A stretch of DNA of 64,000 nucleotides, taken from JANQOH01 sp965201155. Lineage in GTDB: Bacteria > Pseudomonadota > Alphaproteobacteria > UBA7887. Shown one piece after another: positions 25,081-32,923 of the stretch; within the stretch, counting starts at the first letter, position 1, and each line of letters starts with the position of its first letter. Location: positions 868,001-932,000 of the forward strand of contig OZ241752.1 in assembly GCA_965201155.1 (NCBI GenBank), read 5' to 3'. Made by a program: the position numbers and the translations under genes. The notes beneath the pieces were generated by a model. That model ran no database searches and had not been told where the DNA came from. It was given only the letters and a program-made list of their open reading frames with translations.

Positions 25081-25736
25081 CACTCCTTCCCTCCAAATGC
25101 GGTCTTTCCGTAATTGAACTGCATGGTATCGCGATAGACGGGCCGCGCGGCAACCCGGTCGCGCCACGGCAGAACAACTTCCGGCAGCGTCACGCCGCGC
25201 GCTTCCGCCCAATCCGTACACGTCATGAGGATGATATCGGCAATGCTGAACGCACCCATCAGATACGGGTCCGCCGCCGCGATGCGCGGGGCCGTCGCGT
25301 TCAGTTGCTTCAGGAAATATTCCTTCGCCGACTCCACGACCCGCGGCGCCGCGCCATACAAGTGCGCCAGATCCCCATGCCGGCGCACCACATAGAGGCT
25401 GTGCGCATCGAGCTCGGTCATGGCGAAATAGCACCATTCCGCGAGGCGCGCCCGCGCCCCGGCGTTGTCGGGCACAAAGAAGTCGTCAGGCAATGGCAGG
25501 CACTCCACAAGATAGGACAGGATCGCCGCGCTTTCCGTCAGCACCAGTTCTCCGTGGCGCAGGGTGGGAATCTTGCCGCGCGGGTTCAGGGCGAGATATT
25601 CCGCCGTCTGTGTTTCCCCTGTGCGTGAGCCGATGGGGTGCGTCACATAGGTCATGCCGCATTCGCGCAACAACCAGTGCACGCGCATCGTGCGGGTGGT
25701 GCCAACTCCCCAGACTTCCATTGCCTCATCCTCCAT
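25080..25736 (-). CDS. Glutathione S-transferase
   Basis: GST-fold protein of 218 residues. The N-terminal domain has VWGVGTTRTMRVHWLLRECGM (the Thr/Ser region acts in activation), NPRGKIPTL with the cis-Pro, and LTESAAILSYLVE. The C-terminal domain has LMGAFSIADIILMT. It overlaps the upstream MFS gene by 11 bp and touches the CoA-transferase start, so the three are translationally linked. ATG 25721 (MEVWGVG) is a possible internal start. The substrate is unknown. Confidence 0.88.
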   Translation of the reverse strand: MEDEAMEVWGVGTTRTMRVHWLLRECGMTYVTHPIGSRTGETQTAEYLALNPRGKIPTLRHGELVLTESAAILSYLVECLPLPDDFFVPDNAGARARLAEWCYFAMTELDAHSLYVVRRHGDLAHLYGAAPRVVESAKEYFLKQLNATAPRIAAADPYLMGAFSIADIILMTCTDWAEARGVTLPEVVLPWRDRVAARPVYRDTMQFNYGKTAFGGKE

Positions 25737-26991
25737 GCAGTCTCACCCGGGCAGCGATGCGCACCGACGCAACCCACAACACCAGGCCCGCAAGGCCGGC
25801 AAACACGGCAAACAGCACGAATGCGAGGCTCCATCCGCCCGCCGCCGCGATGACGCTGAACAACGCCGGCCCCGCCACCACGCCCAGAAAACTGAACCCC
25901 ACCGTGCCGCCCGTCGCCACGCTGACCTGGTCCACCGGTACAGCGCGAATGATCTCCGCCAGATACACTCCCGGCCAGCCGGCGACCACAAATCCCAGCA
26001 AGGCGCCCAGCGCCGCTATTTCCGCGAACGACCACGAAGCGTCAAGCCGGCTTGCGAGCAGCAGCACAAGCGCCATTCCGGCCGCGAAAAACCGCAGCAG
26101 ACGCCGCGCGTCCAGCGCATGATCGCTCAGCCAGCCAAAAGCAATGCGGGAGATGACGCCCGCCGTCTGCATGACCGCAAATGCCTGCCCTGCACGTAAC
26201 AGGTCCAACCCTCCCGCCTCGACCAGAAACGCCGTGAATACGGCAAACAACGACGATTGTATCGCCGCAAACGAGAACGCGGATATGGTGAGCATACGCA
26301 GCCGCTGGTGACGAAGCACCATACCGACGGCGCTCAGCGGCGCACGCAGCGACACCGGAAAGTCAGCTACCCGGTCCGCATCCAGCCCGCGGCGCAGCGG
26401 CGCCACCACCAGCGCCGCCGCGGCAGTCGCGGCAGCCGCACACAATATGGCGCCCTGCCAGCCGAACAGCACCGCTGCGGCCGGTGCCGTCAATCCCGCA
26501 GCAAGGCCGCCAAGCGGCACTGCACTTTGCTTCATCGACATGACGATCCCGCGCCGGTGCGCCGGCGTAACGCGGGCCAGGATGTGGCTGGCGGCGGGCG
26601 TGGCAAGGCCATAGCCCATGCCCGTGGCAATCGCGAGCACCGCGATCAGCGGCAGCGAACCCACCGCGCACAGCGCCAGCGCCGCCGCCGCAGCAACAAG
26701 CGCGATCTGGCTGCACCGCACCGCGCCAAGGCGCCGCACAAGCGCCCCGCCGGTCAGCGCACAGACAATGCCGCCGGAAAACACCAGCGATGAATAGAAC
26801 CCGATCCAACTGGCGCGCACGCCGCTGCTTTCCGCCAGCGCCGGCGCAAGCACGGGAATCGTACTCACCGCCATGGCGACCATCGCCTGCACCAGCATTG
26901 TCGCCGGCAGCGCCCTCCCGACGCCCGGTATGTTCAAGACGCGATGATCTCTCGCCGCAGTAAGGGCAACCCGTAATGGTACACCCGACAA
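25726..26991 (-). CDS. Major facilitator superfamily transporter
   Basis: Inner-membrane protein of 421 residues with about 12 hydrophobic segments. It has the loop 2-3 motif GGALVRRLGAVR and, after TM4, HILARVTPAHRRGIVMSMKQSAVPLGGL, typical of drug or organic acid:H+ symport and efflux families. It heads the operon with a GST and a CoA-transferase. Direction and substrate cannot be determined; carboxylate uptake would fit the CoA-transferase. Confidence 0.88.
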   Translation of the reverse strand: MSGVPLRVALTAARDHRVLNIPGVGRALPATMLVQAMVAMAVSTIPVLAPALAESSGVRASWIGFYSSLVFSGGIVCALTGGALVRRLGAVRCSQIALVAAAAALALCAVGSLPLIAVLAIATGMGYGLATPAASHILARVTPAHRRGIVMSMKQSAVPLGGLAAGLTAPAAAVLFGWQGAILCAAAATAAAALVVAPLRRGLDADRVADFPVSLRAPLSAVGMVLRHQRLRMLTISAFSFAAIQSSLFAVFTAFLVEAGGLDLLRAGQAFAVMQTAGVISRIAFGWLSDHALDARRLLRFFAAGMALVLLLASRLDASWSFAEIAALGALLGFVVAGWPGVYLAEIIRAVPVDQVSVATGGTVGFSFLGVVAGPALFSVIAAAGGWSLAFVLFAVFAGLAGLVLWVASVRIAARVRLHGG

Positions 26992-27199
26992 CGACGCCGA
27001 CGGTCGCCGACAACCCGCATTTCAGCTAATGACTCGTGCATTCGGGCACCCGGTCGCAACTCCCGGGACGCGCGAAAGATACCGCCGAAATCCCAATGCC
27101 GGCATCGTCACCACCCTGCTTTCGTCGCATCACCCCCCGCTCAGCATTGCCGCAATCCCGCCCGCGTGCAACAGACAGGGATCGCAAAAGCCGCCGCTC

Positions 27200-28069
27200 T
27201 CACCGTTCCCGCATCACCGCATAGAGCAGGCTTGCGATCATGATCGCCGCGCCCGCCGCAACTTCCGGCGCCAGACTTTCCCCATAGAGCCACGCACCGA
27301 CCACCGTGATCAGCGGCAAGCGCAGAAAATCCAGCGGGATCACAATCACCGCATCGGCCGACGAGAGGGCGCGCGTGAGGCAGTAATGCGCGCTCAGCGC
27401 AAAAAGGCCGACCGCCAGTATCCCCGGCAGGTCGGCGATCACCAGAGGCGGCCACTTCTCGAACGCAAAGGCAAGACTGAGCGCTGCCGGTAATTGCAGC
27501 ACCGCCATCCAGAACAGGATCGCCAGCGTCCCGTCATTGCGTGTGAGATGCTTGGTGGCCGTGTGCGCCGCCGCATAGGCGGCAGCCGAACCCAGGACCA
27601 CCAGCATTTCCCATTGCGGCGCGGTTGCGCCCGCTCGCAGTATGACGGCAACGCCGATTATGCCGCCCGCAATAGCGACGCCGCGTGCACGCGTCAGCCG
27701 TTCTCCGAGGAACAGCACCGCGAAAATCGCCACCCACGCGGGAACCGTGAACTCCAGCGTGAAGACCGTCGCCAGCGGCAGCACACCGAGGCCCCATGTC
27801 CAGCTTGCCGTGCCGATGAAGTGCAGCACGTTGCGCACCACCTGCCAGCGCGGAACGCGCGTATGAAGGCTGCGCCTGCCCAGCCACGCTGCGACCGGAA
27901 CCAGAACAACCAACGATACGATGCTGCGCAGTGCTACGATGGCGAACGGCCCATAAGCGCCGGAAAGCTCGCGAATGGCCACCGCCATGACGGTAAAACT
28001 CAGCAGCGTTCCCGTCATCCACAGCGCCGCGCGCCTGATGCCGACGCCGGGTACTGAAATCGTGGTCAA
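27200..28069 (-). CDS. EamA/DMT-family transporter
   Basis: Inner-membrane protein of 289 residues with ten predicted membrane segments arranged as two EamA repeats. The first covers residues 15-140 (FLGERLTRARGVAIAGGIIGV closes it) and the second 150-285. It starts at TTG 28069, which overlaps the aminotransferase stop as TTGA; the next Met lies inside the first membrane helix, so TTG is favoured. Members export amino acids or metabolites. Its coupling to an aminotransferase suggests transport of a related amino or oxo acid (inference). Confidence 0.85.
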   Translation of the reverse strand: MTTISVPGVGIRRAALWMTGTLLSFTVMAVAIRELSGAYGPFAIVALRSIVSLVVLVPVAAWLGRRSLHTRVPRWQVVRNVLHFIGTASWTWGLGVLPLATVFTLEFTVPAWVAIFAVLFLGERLTRARGVAIAGGIIGVAVILRAGATAPQWEMLVVLGSAAAYAAAHTATKHLTRNDGTLAILFWMAVLQLPAALSLAFAFEKWPPLVIADLPGILAVGLFALSAHYCLTRALSSADAVIVIPLDFLRLPLITVVGAWLYGESLAPEVAAGAAIMIASLLYAVMRER

Positions 28070-29256
28070 GCCGGCGGCACGGACTCGGCGAGCCAGTCGA
28101 TCGCCGCCCGCATGCCGCCGCGTCCATGCGGAATGTCAAGCGCCGTCAGCGCCATTTCCAACCCGCCCAGAACACCCAGTATCATCGGCGCGTTGACATG
28201 CCCCATATGCGCTATGCGGAATGCCTTGCCCGATAGCCCGCCTATGCCCAGGCCCAGCCCGATACGGCATTCCCGATCGCAATAGTCACGCAGGTCCGCC
28301 AAACCATGTTCGTTGTCCAGCCGCACCGTTGTGACCGAATTGGCGCGTTGCTCGGGCGCCTCGATATTGAACGAAAGAACACCCCCGTCCGCCCAGCAGG
28401 CAACCGCGCGGCGCACTGCCTCGGCCAGCAGCGCATGACGGCGGAAGACTGCCGGCAGCCCTTCCTCCAGAAGCATGTCAAGCGCAGCGCGCAGGCCGAA
28501 CAGCATATGCTCGGGCGCCGTGCCGCAATATTTCATGTAATGCTCACCGCCGTCGCGCGCGCTCCAGTCCCAGTATTGCGTGCACAGATCAGCAGTCCTG
28601 TGCGCCGTCTGGGCGCGCTCCCCGGCCGCCGTCATGCTCAGTCCCGGCGCCATCATCAGACCCTTCTGCGCCGCCGCGACCGCAACATCCACCCCCCAAT
28701 CGTCCATTTCAAAGGGTATCGTTGCCAGCGACGCGATGGCGTCCACCACCAGCAGGGCCGGATGCCCGGCAGCATCCAGTGCCGCGCGAACCGCCGGCAC
28801 ATCGTTCACCACGCCCGATGCCGTATCCACCTGCGCCATGAGCACGGCCTTGACCTCTCCCTTACGATCGGCCCGCAGGCGCGCCTCCAGCGCGTCGGGC
28901 TCCACCGCGCGCGTCCACGAACCGGGCAGGATTTCCACATCGAGGCCAAGCATCGCCGCGCCGTCTCCCCAGCGCGTCGGAAACAGCCCGCTTTCCAGCA
29001 CCAGAATACTGTCGCCCCGCGACAAAATATTGGACAATGCGGCCTGCCACGCCCCATGACCATTGGCCGCGTAGATATATGTGCGCCCCGCAGTACGAAA
29101 CACCGCCCGCAGATCGCGCAGCAGCGTGTCCGTCAGCGCAACCAGCTCCTCGGAATGCAGATCGACGGCCGGTCGGTGCATGGCGCGCAACACCACATCG
29201 GGGACCACCGTGGGACCGGGAGTGGCAAGAAAGTCACGTCCGTTGCTGACGGCCAT
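28066..29256 (-). CDS. Class V aminotransferase (alanine-glyoxylate/serine-pyruvate type)
   Basis: PLP-dependent aminotransferase of 396 residues. It has FLATPGPTVVPDVVLRAM, YIYAANGHGAWQAAL, the cofactor Asp in LLVVDAIASL, and the PLP lysine in AAAQKGLMMAPG. RIGLGLGIGGLSGKAFRIAHMG is a strong match to the C-terminal domain of serine-glyoxylate and alanine-glyoxylate transaminases. The start at 29256 has a TTGAGGAGC site. It is translationally coupled to the DMT transporter. It probably moves the amino group between serine or alanine and glyoxylate or pyruvate. Confidence 0.9.
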   Translation of the reverse strand: MAVSNGRDFLATPGPTVVPDVVLRAMHRPAVDLHSEELVALTDTLLRDLRAVFRTAGRTYIYAANGHGAWQAALSNILSRGDSILVLESGLFPTRWGDGAAMLGLDVEILPGSWTRAVEPDALEARLRADRKGEVKAVLMAQVDTASGVVNDVPAVRAALDAAGHPALLVVDAIASLATIPFEMDDWGVDVAVAAAQKGLMMAPGLSMTAAGERAQTAHRTADLCTQYWDWSARDGGEHYMKYCGTAPEHMLFGLRAALDMLLEEGLPAVFRRHALLAEAVRRAVACWADGGVLSFNIEAPEQRANSVTTVRLDNEHGLADLRDYCDRECRIGLGLGIGGLSGKAFRIAHMGHVNAPMILGVLGGLEMALTALDIPHGRGGMRAAIDWLAESVPPA

Positions 29257-29412
29257 GAGCTGCTCCTCAAGATGACAGGACAAACACGCAAGAACACCGG
29301 CCACACCACAGGAGGACCGCCGCACGCGCTGAACCGGAAGGATGGGAACTACCGGCAGACTATGCTATAAGGCAACGGAAAAATAAACGGCATTTTGAGA
29401 AGGTGCCCGTCC

Positions 29413-29844
29413 ATGGATGATATTCTGACCGCATTGGAAAGGCGGCGAGCCAGGGCGGAACTGCAACTCGCCGCCCTGCGGCAGGACTATCAGAAAGCGG
29501 ACGCCGCCGTCACCCGGCTCACCATCGCCCTCGAGGAAATCGCCCGCGCCGAAAAATCGGCCCCCGAAACTCGCCGACGCCCGAAACTCCCCAAACCGCT
29601 GCCCAAACCGATCCCCGTCAAGGATGCCGTCTACCGGGCCCTGCAGGAATTGAACGCGGACAATCGCGGACAGGGCGCCACCACACAGGACATCCGCGAA
29701 GCCGCCGACGTCTTGCTGGGCGCCTCGCTCAAGGCCCGCGCCGTCGAGGCATCGTTATGGACGCTCGGAACCGAAGGGAAAATCCGCCAGGTCGGCATCC
29801 GCTGGTTCCCCACCGCAACGCGCCGTCAGGAGGACGCACTGTAG
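29413..29844 (+). CDS. Hypothetical protein with coiled coil and winged-helix-like tail
   Basis: 143 residues, no family recognised with confidence. Residues 1-50 (ERRRARAELQLAALRQDY, LTIALEEIARAE) form a likely coiled coil. A Lys/Pro linker (RRPKLPKPLPKPIP) follows. Residues 70-140 (VKDAVYRALQEL, ATTQDIREAADVL, VEASLWTLGTEGKIRQV) read like a winged-helix fold. A DNA-binding or regulatory role is possible. ATG 29413 begins the helix; an upstream start at 29395 would add six residues. It lies 23 bp before the amidohydrolase and divergent from the aminotransferase. Confidence 0.7.
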   Translation: MDDILTALERRRARAELQLAALRQDYQKADAAVTRLTIALEEIARAEKSAPETRRRPKLPKPLPKPIPVKDAVYRALQELNADNRGQGATTQDIREAADVLLGASLKARAVEASLWTLGTEGKIRQVGIRWFPTATRRQEDAL

Positions 29845-29867
29845 CGCCCGCAGCAAGGAGAACCCCC

Positions 29868-31259
29868 ATGCGTTTCACCAACGACCCCGAAGGCGAACGC
29901 CTGCCGATCAAGATCGATTCCACCAGCAACGGCGAATTCGTTCCGCGGCCTCTGGACTCAGTCAATCGCTCCGCCAATCGCGAAGCGCATGCCCGCGCCG
30001 GCGAAAATGCGCGAAAACTCGGCCTCTCCCGTCGCGCCTTCATGGTATCGGCATGCGGAGCCGCAACGGCATTGCTCGCTTTCAACCGCACCAACGCCGC
30101 CGCGGGACGCACCGGCGGCTGGTTCGACCTCCCGCAGATCGCGGCCCTGGACCGCGACGCCGCTCTTGAACATCTGAACGGTCGCGAATTCGTCTTCGAC
30201 GTCCAGGGCCATTTCGTCGGCGAACATGGCCTCGGACGCGTGGGCCTTGGCGGCTCCGAAAAATTCATCAGGGACATCTTCCTCGACTCCGACACCGACA
30301 TGATGGTGTTGTCGTTCATCCCCTCCAACCGCGAACGCGAATTGCTGACCATTCAGGAAGCCGACGAAACCCGCCGCATCATCGAAGCCATGGACGGCAC
30401 CGACCGGCTGTTGATCCACGGCCGCGTCAACCCCAATCAGGATGGCGACCTGCAGGGCATGGACGAACTCGCTGGGCAATGGGGCGTCTCCGCCTGGAAA
30501 ACCTATACCCAGTGGGGACCCTCCGGACGCGCCGGTTTCTTCCTCCACGAACCCGGACCCGGCCTAGCCCTGATCGAAAAAGCCCGCGCCCTCGGCATCC
30601 GGAACATATGCGTGCACAAGGGGCTGCCGTTCGGACGCCGCTCCTATCGGCACAGCCTGTGCAGCGACATCGGCCCTGCCGCCCGCATGTTCCCGGACGT
30701 AAACTTCCTCGTCTATCATTCCGGCTTCATCAGCGGACAGCAGGAAGGCCCCTACGACCCCGACCGCCGCGAGGGAGTTGATGAACTGATCCGCTCCGTC
30801 GAGGAAGCCGGCATCGGGCGCAACGCCAATGTCTATGCCGAACTCGGCAGCGCCTGGCGGTTCCTCATGCGCGACCCGGACGGCGCCGCGCACACCATCG
30901 GCAAACTGGTGAAGCATATCGGCGAAAACAACGTACTCTACGGCTCGGATTGCATCTGGTACGGCTCGCCGCAGGACCAGATCCAGGCGTTTCGCACCTT
31001 CCAGATTTCACCGGCACTGCAGGAGGCCCACGGCTACGCGCCGCTCACACCTGAATTGAGAGCGCGGATTTTCGGCCTCAACGCCGCCGCCGTATACAAC
31101 GTGAACGTGCAGGACATGCAACTCCGCACCGAGGCCGACCGCATTGGCCAGGCACGCGCCGCAAACCGCGCCGAGCCCGACCCTCACTATCTGACATTCG
31201 GGCCGAAAACCCGCCGGGAATATGCGGCGCTCCTCAAGGCCCGCGGCGGCCCCGTCTGA
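29868..31259 (+). CDS. Amidohydrolase-2 family protein with Tat-type signal
   Basis: TIM-barrel hydrolase of 463 residues. LGLSRRAFMVSACGAATALL at residues 51-70 is a twin-arginine-like signal (SRRAFM) preceded by an unusually long 50-residue leader. The barrel begins FVFDVQGHFVG, where one metal-site His of the usual HxH is Gln. Then come VSAWKTYTQWGP, NICVHKGLPFG, FLVYHSGFISG and VLYGSDCIWYGSPQDQ, which supply the remaining ligand positions of the amidohydrolase-2 (ACMSD/decarboxylase) group. An AAGGAGAA site precedes ATG 29868. Substrate unknown; decarboxylation or hydrolysis of a ring or lactone is typical. Confidence 0.85.
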   Translation: MRFTNDPEGERLPIKIDSTSNGEFVPRPLDSVNRSANREAHARAGENARKLGLSRRAFMVSACGAATALLAFNRTNAAAGRTGGWFDLPQIAALDRDAALEHLNGREFVFDVQGHFVGEHGLGRVGLGGSEKFIRDIFLDSDTDMMVLSFIPSNRERELLTIQEADETRRIIEAMDGTDRLLIHGRVNPNQDGDLQGMDELAGQWGVSAWKTYTQWGPSGRAGFFLHEPGPGLALIEKARALGIRNICVHKGLPFGRRSYRHSLCSDIGPAARMFPDVNFLVYHSGFISGQQEGPYDPDRREGVDELIRSVEEAGIGRNANVYAELGSAWRFLMRDPDGAAHTIGKLVKHIGENNVLYGSDCIWYGSPQDQIQAFRTFQISPALQEAHGYAPLTPELRARIFGLNAAAVYNVNVQDMQLRTEADRIGQARAANRAEPDPHYLTFGPKTRREYAALLKARGGPV

Positions 31260-31263
31260 ACAT

Positions 31264-31280
31264 GCCGCCCCGCCGGCGGC
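31264..31280. terminator. GC stem-loop between convergent genes
   Basis: GCCGCC and GGCGGC pair around a 5-nt loop in the 36-bp gap between the amidohydrolase and the MBL hydrolase, which face each other. No T-run follows, so termination is only a guess from the position. Confidence 0.3.
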
Positions 31281-31295
31281 TGCGATAGCCGGCCT

Positions 31296-32204
31296 TCAGG
31301 ACACCGGGCGCCATACAGCGCCGGCGGCGGCCGGCGCATCGCTCGCAGCACGCCCGGTTTCCATGAGATGAATCAGATGCGCCAGCACTGAGCGGCCCGC
31401 TGCCCCATGCAGCCGCGGGTCGATATCCGCATAGATTTCCCGCACCAGACCGGGAACCGTGTCGATACCGTCACCCAGACAACGCAGGATTTGCGCCTCG
31501 CGACGGCGGCGATGTCCCGCCAACGCCCGTACAAACGGCCCCGGTTCATTAATCGGCGCGCCATGCGTCGGATAATACCGCCCGTCCCCGCGTGCCCGCA
31601 GCTTGTCGAGTGATGCCATATACGCTGCCATGTCTCCGTCCGGCGGCGATACCACCGTGGTCGACCAGCCCATCACATGATCGCCTGAGAACAGCGCATC
31701 TTCCTCAGGCAGGGCAAAACACAGATGATTGGAGGTATGCCCCGGCGTGTGAACCGCCTCCAGCGTCCAGCCCGGTCCGGTTACCGCATCGCCGTCGCCC
31801 AGCACATGGTCCGGGACGAAATCGAAATCCCCCCCTTCCTCGACCGGCACGCCGCGGTCCGCGCCATGCGGTCCATAGCCATAAGTTGGCGCGCCGGTCA
31901 GCGCCCTGAACCGCGCCGCCGCCGGCGAATGGTCCACATGCGTGTGCGTGATAACGATATGACTCACCGTCTCGCCGGCAAGCGCTGCCGTCAGCGCCTC
32001 GATATGCGCATCCAGCACCGGCCCCGGATCGATCACCGCAACCGTGCCGCGCCCGACAATATACGTCCCCGTACCGTACAGCGTGAAAGCACTCGGATTG
32101 CGCGCGACAATCCGGCGGATCAACGGACTGACCTGGGCCGCCGCGCCGTAGTCGAAATCAAGCGCCTTGTTGAAGCGCGGCTCTGCCGCCGTTACGCGGG
32201 ACAT
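31296..32204 (-). CDS. Metallo-beta-lactamase-fold hydrolase (LACTB2-like)
   Basis: 302 residues with the full zinc motif THTHVDHSP, then TPGHTSNHLCF, LFSGDHVMGW and YPTHGAPI, i.e. both metal sites are present. The C-terminal 60-70 residues (LRCLGDGIDTVPGLVREIY) form the winged-helix-like tail seen in LACTB2/glyoxalase-type relatives. A hydrolytic role on a thioester or a nucleic acid is possible. The start overlaps the HAD gene stop by 13 bp, making it the last gene of a four-gene minus-strand operon. Confidence 0.9.
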   Translation of the reverse strand: MSRVTAAEPRFNKALDFDYGAAAQVSPLIRRIVARNPSAFTLYGTGTYIVGRGTVAVIDPGPVLDAHIEALTAALAGETVSHIVITHTHVDHSPAAARFRALTGAPTYGYGPHGADRGVPVEEGGDFDFVPDHVLGDGDAVTGPGWTLEAVHTPGHTSNHLCFALPEEDALFSGDHVMGWSTTVVSPPDGDMAAYMASLDKLRARGDGRYYPTHGAPINEPGPFVRALAGHRRRREAQILRCLGDGIDTVPGLVREIYADIDPRLHGAAGRSVLAHLIHLMETGRAASDAPAAAGAVWRPVS

Positions 32205-32923
32205 CCCAACCGGTCTGCCAGCTCATGAAAGTCCGAAGCAACCACATCCCAGTCGCTGTCGGGTGCAAGGTCGGTCGCCTGCGCCGGACCATATTCCGTC
32301 GGTCGCAGCACAAATGCTGTGCGCATGCCGCGCGCCCGCGCCGCATGCAAATCATCATTATGCGCCGCCACCATCATCGTTTCGCCCGGAGTCAACCCCA
32401 GCATGGCAATGGTCGTGTCATAAACCTCAGGCTGCGGCTTGTATTGCCGCGCCGGCTCGGCGCCCAAAGGCGCGTCCCACACGATGCCGGCATGACGCGC
32501 CATATTGACAATCAATGCCACATGCCCGTTTGACAGCGCCGCGAGCAAGAACCCCCGCCGCAGACGCGCCATCCCTTCCGGAGTGTCCGGCCAGCCGTCA
32601 AGACGGTGCCACACCCGGTTCAGATGCGCGATTTCCTCTTCGTCAAGCCCGTCGAGCCCGAAGCGCGGCAGCAATGTGTCCAGAATCTCCCGATGCAGCA
32701 CGTCGAGCAGAACATAGTCGCGAACCCCGTCGCGCACCGGGGTCATGGCCGGCTGATAACCCGCGCGCCAGGCATCGGCAAATGCCGCCCAGTCCGCATC
32801 AATGCCCTTCCGCTTTCCCAGCGCCGTACCGTCCCTGATCACCGAACCGCGCCAATCCACCACCGTCCCGAACACGTCGAAACACAACGCCTTCACCTGC
32901 GCCAGAGCGCCGTCAGCCGGCAT
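32192..32923 (-). CDS. Haloacid dehalogenase, type II (HAD superfamily)
   Basis: 243 residues. The nucleophile motif is KALCFDVFGTVVDWRG, with the Asp that attacks C2 of haloacids; ALSNGH is motif II. Lys and Asp of motifs III/IV are in YKPQPEVYDT and VAAHNDDLHAARARGM. The type II dehalogenase signature SxxxYKPxxxxY fits, with AEPARQYKPQPEVY. The start at 32923 has the excellent site AAAAGGAGGGAACGA and is embedded in the end of the molybdenum-hydroxylase gene. It probably acts on a 2-halo or similar substituted acid. Confidence 0.9.
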   Translation of the reverse strand: MPADGALAQVKALCFDVFGTVVDWRGSVIRDGTALGKRKGIDADWAAFADAWRAGYQPAMTPVRDGVRDYVLLDVLHREILDTLLPRFGLDGLDEEEIAHLNRVWHRLDGWPDTPEGMARLRRGFLLAALSNGHVALIVNMARHAGIVWDAPLGAEPARQYKPQPEVYDTTIAMLGLTPGETMMVAAHNDDLHAARARGMRTAFVLRPTEYGPAQATDLAPDSDWDVVASDFHELADRLGCPA

